35,395 nt of DNA, taken from NCBI GenBank assembly GCA_009693865.1, contig SHWL01000029.1:1-35395 (forward strand), given 5' to 3'. Under the pieces are notes generated by a model, which saw only the letters and a list, made by a program, of their open reading frames with translations, was not told the origin of the DNA and did no database searches. The position numbers and the translations under genes are program-made. Origin of the DNA: Acetobacteraceae bacterium. GTDB taxonomy: Bacteria > Pseudomonadota > Alphaproteobacteria > Acetobacterales > Acetobacteraceae. Below are positions 31,918 to 35,395 of the stretch, one piece after another (the stretch's first letter is position 1; each line of letters starts with the position of its first letter).

Positions 31918-32301
31918 ATGGCCAGGTTCACATGGGAACACGTTCACCTCCGTTCGCCCGACCCCGAGGCGACCGCGCAATGGTATCACGATAAACTCGG
32001 CGCGGATGTGATTCGCACGAAGATGGGGGATGGCTCAACCCGGGTTGATCTGAACCTGAGCGGGCAGAAGGTGTTCATCGCGTTGGCGGACCCGGCGAAG
32101 ACCGGCGCGGCGCCGTCGTCGCCCTATCAGGGGCTGGACCATTTTGGGCTGTGCACCGACGACCTGGAAGGCGCGGTGAAGGAGCTGAAGGCGAAGGGCG
32201 TGGTGTTCACGATGGAGCCGAAGCAGCTCCGGCCCGGGACCAAGATCGCGTTCCTCACCGCGCCGCAGAATGTTTCGATCGAGCTGTTGCAGCGCGATTG
32301 A
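31918..32301 (+). CDS. VOC (glyoxalase/bleomycin-resistance) family protein
   Basis: A 127-residue single-domain vicinal-oxygen-chelate protein. It starts with WEHVHLRSPDPEATAQWYHDKLG, has a second-half GLDHFGLCTDDLEGAVKELKAKG, and ends with VSIELLQRD. The paired His (H10 and the His of LDHFGL) and the final Glu are the usual metal ligands. Family members include lactoylglutathione lyase, extradiol dioxygenases and epimerases, so the substrate is not fixed. A GGAAAGG element precedes the ATG. It is followed after 113 bp by the MmgE/PrpD gene on the same strand and may share its transcript. Confidence 0.85.
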   Translation: MARFTWEHVHLRSPDPEATAQWYHDKLGADVIRTKMGDGSTRVDLNLSGQKVFIALADPAKTGAAPSSPYQGLDHFGLCTDDLEGAVKELKAKGVVFTMEPKQLRPGTKIAFLTAPQNVSIELLQRD

Positions 32302-32414
32302 CCCATCGGGCCGCGGGTTTCCGTGACCCGCGGCGGTCCGGATGAGAGCCGGATCGTAAATCGTCATGGGGCGGGGGCCTTCTCGCCAATATCCCCGCCG
32401 CACCGAGGCACTAT

Positions 32415-33776
32415 ATGACCGAAGACCCCTCATTCGCCTTGGCCCGCCATGCCACGAGCACAAATTTCGAAAACCTGCCCGCGGCGACGGTGACGGCGAC
32501 GAAACGAGATATCCTCGACACTTTTGGCTGCATCCTGGGCGGCAGCGGCGCGCCCGGGATCGATGATCTGTTCGGCATGGCGGATTATTGGGGTGGGCGC
32601 GAGGAAAGCACGGTCCTGCTGCGAGGGCGGCGTCTGCCGGCGCCTCAGGCCGCGCTGCTGAACGCCAGCATGGGGCACGCGCTGGATTTCGATGACACGC
32701 ATGACACCGCCGGTTCGATCCATCCCGGGACGTCCGTGCTTGCCGCGGGATTGGCGGTAGCGGATACGATTGGGGTCGTGGATGGCAAGCGGTTCATCCT
32801 CGCGATCGCGCTGGGGTTGGACGTATCCTGCCGGGTCGCGCTGGCCTCGACCGTGGATCGCGGCTGGCATCGGACCGCGTGCATGGGAGTGTTTGGCGCG
32901 GCGGTGACATCCGGGGTGTTGCTGGGATTGAACGCCGCACAGATGCGTCATGCTTTGGGCATCGCCTACAGCCACGCGGCGGGTAATCGGCAATGCATCC
33001 TGGACGCCGCGCTGAGCAAGCGGTTGCAGGCCGGTCAGGCGGCGAGCGCCGGTGTCTTCTCCGCCGTGCTGGCGGGACGAAATTTCACCGGGGCGCACAA
33101 TATCTTCGAGGGCCGGTACGGGTTCCTGGAACTGTATCAGCCCAACGGCGCCGATCCCTCGTTGCTCCTGAAGGACCTGGGCATCGCGTTCCGTGGCGAC
33201 GGGCTGAGCTTCAAACCCTACCCCTGCGGACGTCCGTTGCATGCCGGCATCGATGCGGCTCTGGCGGTGCGCGCCCAGATGGGGACGGCGAAGATCGAGG
33301 CGGTGACGATCAGCCTGGATCGAGCTGCTTACATCGATCAGTTCGAGAATGGGACAATGACCCGTCGTCCGGCTCAGGTCGTGCAGGCGCAATTCGCGCT
33401 GCCGTTTCTGGTCGCGACGGCTTTGGCGCACGGACGCGTTGGGATCGCCGATGTGGCGGGTCTGGGCGATGCCGCGACGCTGACGCTCTCTGACCGGATC
33501 GAGGGCGCCGTGGTCGATGCGACCGGTAAACCGCGGGGATGGATGACCATCACCGCGCGCCTGACGGATGGGCGGACGGTGACTGTCGAGGCCTCGGACC
33601 CAATCGGTTCGCCGGAGAAGCCGCTGTCCGCCGATCTGATGCGGTCGAAGTTCCGTGATAACGCCGCCAATGCCCGGCTGCCGATTGCCGCGAAGGATGT
33701 GGAGGCGGCGTTGGCGGTGTTGGAGGGGTTGGAAGGCGTGGAGGATGTTGGGACGCTGACGCGACGTTTCTCGTAA
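32415..33776 (+). CDS. MmgE/PrpD family protein
   Basis: A 453-residue member of the 2-methylcitrate dehydratase/cis-aconitate decarboxylase fold. Typical blocks are KRDILDTFGCILGGSGAPGI near the N-terminus, ALLNASMGHALDFDDTHD, SIHPGTSVLAAGLAVADTIG, GVFGAAVTSGVLLGL and the later GLSFKPYPCGRPLHAGIDA. Active-site region residues (D in FDDTHD, H and P in IHPG) are intact. Members act on tricarboxylates such as 2-methylcitrate or aconitate, or on unknown acids; without prpB or prpC nearby the substrate stays open. The ATG at 32415 has CGAGG upstream. The gene ends just before AT-richer accessory DNA with hairpins. Confidence 0.88.
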   Translation: MTEDPSFALARHATSTNFENLPAATVTATKRDILDTFGCILGGSGAPGIDDLFGMADYWGGREESTVLLRGRRLPAPQAALLNASMGHALDFDDTHDTAGSIHPGTSVLAAGLAVADTIGVVDGKRFILAIALGLDVSCRVALASTVDRGWHRTACMGVFGAAVTSGVLLGLNAAQMRHALGIAYSHAAGNRQCILDAALSKRLQAGQAASAGVFSAVLAGRNFTGAHNIFEGRYGFLELYQPNGADPSLLLKDLGIAFRGDGLSFKPYPCGRPLHAGIDAALAVRAQMGTAKIEAVTISLDRAAYIDQFENGTMTRRPAQVVQAQFALPFLVATALAHGRVGIADVAGLGDAATLTLSDRIEGAVVDATGKPRGWMTITARLTDGRTVTVEASDPIGSPEKPLSADLMRSKFRDNAANARLPIAAKDVEAALAVLEGLEGVEDVGTLTRRFS

Positions 33777-33779
33777 TGG

Positions 33780-33839
33780 CAGTACTCGGTACTGTCCTCC
33801 CTGGAAGTTCTCGCCGATTCCCAGGGAGGTGGAGCCAGA
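33780..33839. repeat. Two adjacent perfect hairpins after the MmgE/PrpD gene
   Basis: The first repeat is CAGTAC (33780-33785) with GTACTG (33789-33794), 3-base spacer. The second is CCTCCCTGG (33796-33804) with its exact reverse complement CCAGGGAGG (33831-33839), 26-base spacer. They start 4 bases past the stop codon and precede the AT-richer TIGR04255 cassette. They may be a terminator or a boundary repeat of that cassette; no T-run follows. Confidence 0.55.
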
Positions 33840-33903
33840 ATCTCATGGTTTGACGCGCTACTCCGGAGTGGGGCATATTTTTCGTGGAATCCAGGGAGTT
33901 AGA

Positions 33904-34737
33904 ATGAGCGGCCGATCTACTGATTTACCAGATTTTGGCTCGCCGCCCGTGACCGAAGTGGCCGTTGGCGTCCAATTTAATAGTTTGAACGCATTCTTGG
34001 CGCCGCACTTGGGTGGGGTCTGGGATCTATTCCGAGGCGAGTTCGATATCGTCGAAGAGCACGTGCCGTTGCCGCCTATGTTCGAGACCTTCGGTCAGAA
34101 TCCACAGTTGGCCCCCCCGGTTCCTTTTCAGATTCTCACATCACCGGGGTCTCCCAGAATATTTTTTGTTAATTCGGACCGTTCCCGCCTGATCCAGGTC
34201 CAGAGGGACCGCTTTGTTCATAATTGGCGGAAGATCGGGACAGACGACACCTACCCGCGATTCGAAGGGATACTGGCCACCTTTCGAGACGGATATGAGA
34301 GATTCGCCAGGCACCTGGGTGAAGTAGGCATTGGACCTATCGAGCCGACGCAATGCGAAGTTACCTATATCAATCAGATAATTATACCTCCTGAAATGTC
34401 TTCGTTTGAATTGTCCGACCAAATGTTTGGGGGGCTAATTGCGAAATCATCCATACCGGGTTTGGGAAGGCCAGAAGATGGGCGTTTTCTTCTGCGCTAC
34501 GTTATTCGAGGCATTGACGACGAGCCACTAGGTCGACTCATTGTCAGCAGCGAACCAGCATGGCGGGCGGACGGCAGCCACATAATTCAGTTTGTTCTGA
34601 CTGCGCGTGGAGCACCGAAGACACCGCGGTTAGACTCGGTACTAGAGTTTTTGGGCAGAGGTCGTGAGTGTATTGTTCATGGATTTAAGGCTTTGACGTC
34701 AGAGTTGATGCACGAAAAATGGGAGTTGAAACGATGA
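33904..34737 (+). CDS. TIGR04255 family protein, function unknown
   Basis: A 277-residue protein that fits the sporadically distributed TIGR04255 family. It opens with LPDFGSPPVTEVAVGVQFNS, the family's PPV-E---G--F pattern, and has SRLIQVQRDRFVHNWRKIG (the family's Q-DRF--NWR block) and PTQCEVTYINQI near 150. No catalytic motif, signal peptide or membrane span is visible. The ATG at 33904 has GGGAG upstream. Its stop overlaps the next ORF's ATG (ATGA), so the two are translationally coupled. The DNA is visibly AT-richer than the core genes, and an insertion sequence lies just downstream, which suggests transfer. The function is unknown; a role in defence or a toxin-like system is only a hypothesis. 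Confidence 0.85.
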   Translation: MSGRSTDLPDFGSPPVTEVAVGVQFNSLNAFLAPHLGGVWDLFRGEFDIVEEHVPLPPMFETFGQNPQLAPPVPFQILTSPGSPRIFFVNSDRSRLIQVQRDRFVHNWRKIGTDDTYPRFEGILATFRDGYERFARHLGEVGIGPIEPTQCEVTYINQIIIPPEMSSFELSDQMFGGLIAKSSIPGLGRPEDGRFLLRYVIRGIDDEPLGRLIVSSEPAWRADGSHIIQFVLTARGAPKTPRLDSVLEFLGRGRECIVHGFKALTSELMHEKWELKR

Positions 34738-35198
34738 GTCAGGCCCTGCAGAGCGATATCTCTCCACTTGCTGTCTTTGGACGAGTGCTTACCGACCGCG
34801 TCGGATCAAGCTATCCCGAACTCGATCCGTCGGTAATGAACGGTGAAAGCGCCTGGTCAGTAATGAAGGCTCGCTTTGATGAAATCGAAAACCTCAAATA
34901 CGATTGGGATCATAGAAGGTCTGCGCCGGTGCCTTTTGGAACGCTGGCGTTTGCTCGCCAAATGCTTACAAGTATCATGCCCCCACACGCGCGCGCCCCG
35001 GCGGTCGTACCTTTGGGGAGTGGCGGTATTCAATTGGTTTGGCGAACCGGCGTGGGGGAGCTTGAGATTGAAGTGGTGAAGCCGAACCGGGTCGTCGCTT
35101 TCTATTTGGACCATGGTACCTGCGTCGAACAGGAATGGGAATTCTCAACCAATTTCCGGCGACTTAGCGACATTCTTTGGAAAATTAACAAGGTGTAA
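34734..35198 (+). CDS. Partner protein of the TIGR04255 gene, function unknown
   Basis: A 154-residue protein I cannot name. The middle region has a YDWDHRRSAPVPFGTLAFAR segment and the end of a strand GSGGIQLVWRTGVGELEIEVV, a layout (YxWDxxxAxxP... GGxQLxW...LEIE) I recall from short proteins encoded beside TIGR04255 genes. It has no signal peptide or membrane span and ends with a helical FRRLSDILWKINKV. The ATG at 34734 overlaps the upstream stop by 4 bp and is chosen over the upstream in-frame ATG at 34719 because of that coupling. The fixed order and coupling suggest that the two products interact. Confidence 0.7.
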   Translation: MSQALQSDISPLAVFGRVLTDRVGSSYPELDPSVMNGESAWSVMKARFDEIENLKYDWDHRRSAPVPFGTLAFARQMLTSIMPPHARAPAVVPLGSGGIQLVWRTGVGELEIEVVKPNRVVAFYLDHGTCVEQEWEFSTNFRRLSDILWKINKV

Positions 35199-35240
35199 GC
35201 GGGTAGAGAAGGTGAAGGCGAATGCCAGCCGAGCCGCTGC

Positions 35241-35395
35241 GTGATGACCCCCTGTGTCAGAGAAGTTGCCGCCCGGATAGGATCAAGACCTCAGGGGGCG
35301 CTGGAAGACGAACATGGCTCGGTATGGACAGACGTTTAAGGACAACGCGGTGGCGCGACTGCTGCCGCCGCAGAGTTGCCCGGTAGAGGCGCTTT
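35241..35395 (+). mobile_element. Left end of an IS3-type insertion sequence (runs off window)
   Basis: About 115 bases of non-coding DNA follow the cassette, then a transposase start. The left terminus is probably near the TGATGACCCCCTGTGTCAGA sequence at 35241, which has the TG ends and length expected of an IS3-family terminal repeat. The other end is outside the window, so neither the inverted repeat nor the target duplication can be confirmed. Confidence 0.5.
35314..35395 (+). CDS. IS3-type transposase OrfA, N-terminal fragment
   Basis: The frame opens at ATG 35314 and runs to the window's edge with 27 residues, MARYGQTFKDNAVARLLPPQ and onwards. This matches the start of helix-turn-helix OrfA proteins of IS3-like elements (MARYxxxFKxxAVARLLPPES). 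Only the first helix is in view. It is partial, and whether it is intact beyond the window cannot be told. Confidence 0.75.
   Translation, partial: MARYGQTFKDNAVARLLPPQSCPVEAL

Noticed and set aside
1-35395. CRISPR arrays, rRNA genes and tRNA genes
   Set aside because: No regularly spaced repeats and no rRNA or tRNA signatures were seen anywhere in the window.

Overview
The window comes from a high-GC alphaproteobacterium, most likely Rhodospirillales/Acetobacteraceae-like. This is inferred from the GC-rich coding bias, the order rimP-nusA-ylxR-infB-rbfA, a mutS-glnD pair, an HpnG-type hopanoid phosphorylase and an FYDLN-acid protein; no 16S gene or tRNA is present to confirm it.

Layout. 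(1) 1-4650 is accessory DNA. It holds the 3' end of an IS4-type transposase, a vapBC toxin-antitoxin pair whose toxin appears cut by that element, and a two-gene unit of a large N6-adenine DNA methyltransferase and a small PD-(D/E)XK-like protein whose genes overlap by 4 bp. (2) 4929-8979 carries a ureohydrolase (minus strand), then hpnG, a PP2A-like metallophosphatase and hldE (plus strand). (3) 9245-10441 is a Fic protein preceded by AT-richer DNA. (4) 10692-16464 holds mutS, glnD and, 21 bp after glnD, a short selenoprotein gene of the SelW/Rdx type read through an in-frame TGA, with a SECIS-like hairpin just downstream. A six-frame ORF call would miss it. (5) 16536-17244 (minus) holds an FYDLN-acid zinc-ribbon protein and a small membrane protein. 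(6) 17401-23555 (minus) is the transcription/translation operon rimP-nusA-ylxR-infB-rbfA. An intrinsic terminator sits directly against the rimP start, a layout that suggests attenuation. (7) 23703-25316 (minus) is a TPR/glycosyltransferase-like protein. (8) 25518-30274 (plus) is an uncharacterised, probably catabolic cluster: a tandem dimeric alpha/beta-barrel protein, a lipocalin-like protein, an FAD dehydrogenase of the TcuA/fumarate-reductase type, a periplasmic binding protein and an exported alpha/beta hydrolase. (9) 30283-33776 holds msrQ and aat (minus), then a VOC protein and an MmgE/PrpD protein (plus). (10) 33777-35395 is AT-richer accessory DNA: paired hairpins, a TIGR04255 gene overlapping a small partner gene by 4 bp, and the start of an IS3-type transposase running off the window.

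How the genes fit together. The core blocks handle mismatch repair, nitrogen signalling (PII uridylylation), LPS heptose activation, hopanoid modification and the ribosome/transcription-factor operon. The two ends and the fic locus look horizontally acquired. The strongest undescribed items are the recoded Rdx selenoprotein, the rimP-leader terminator, the methyltransferase/nuclease pair and the TIGR04255 two-gene cassette. No sequence search could be run; family names rest on motifs read by eye.
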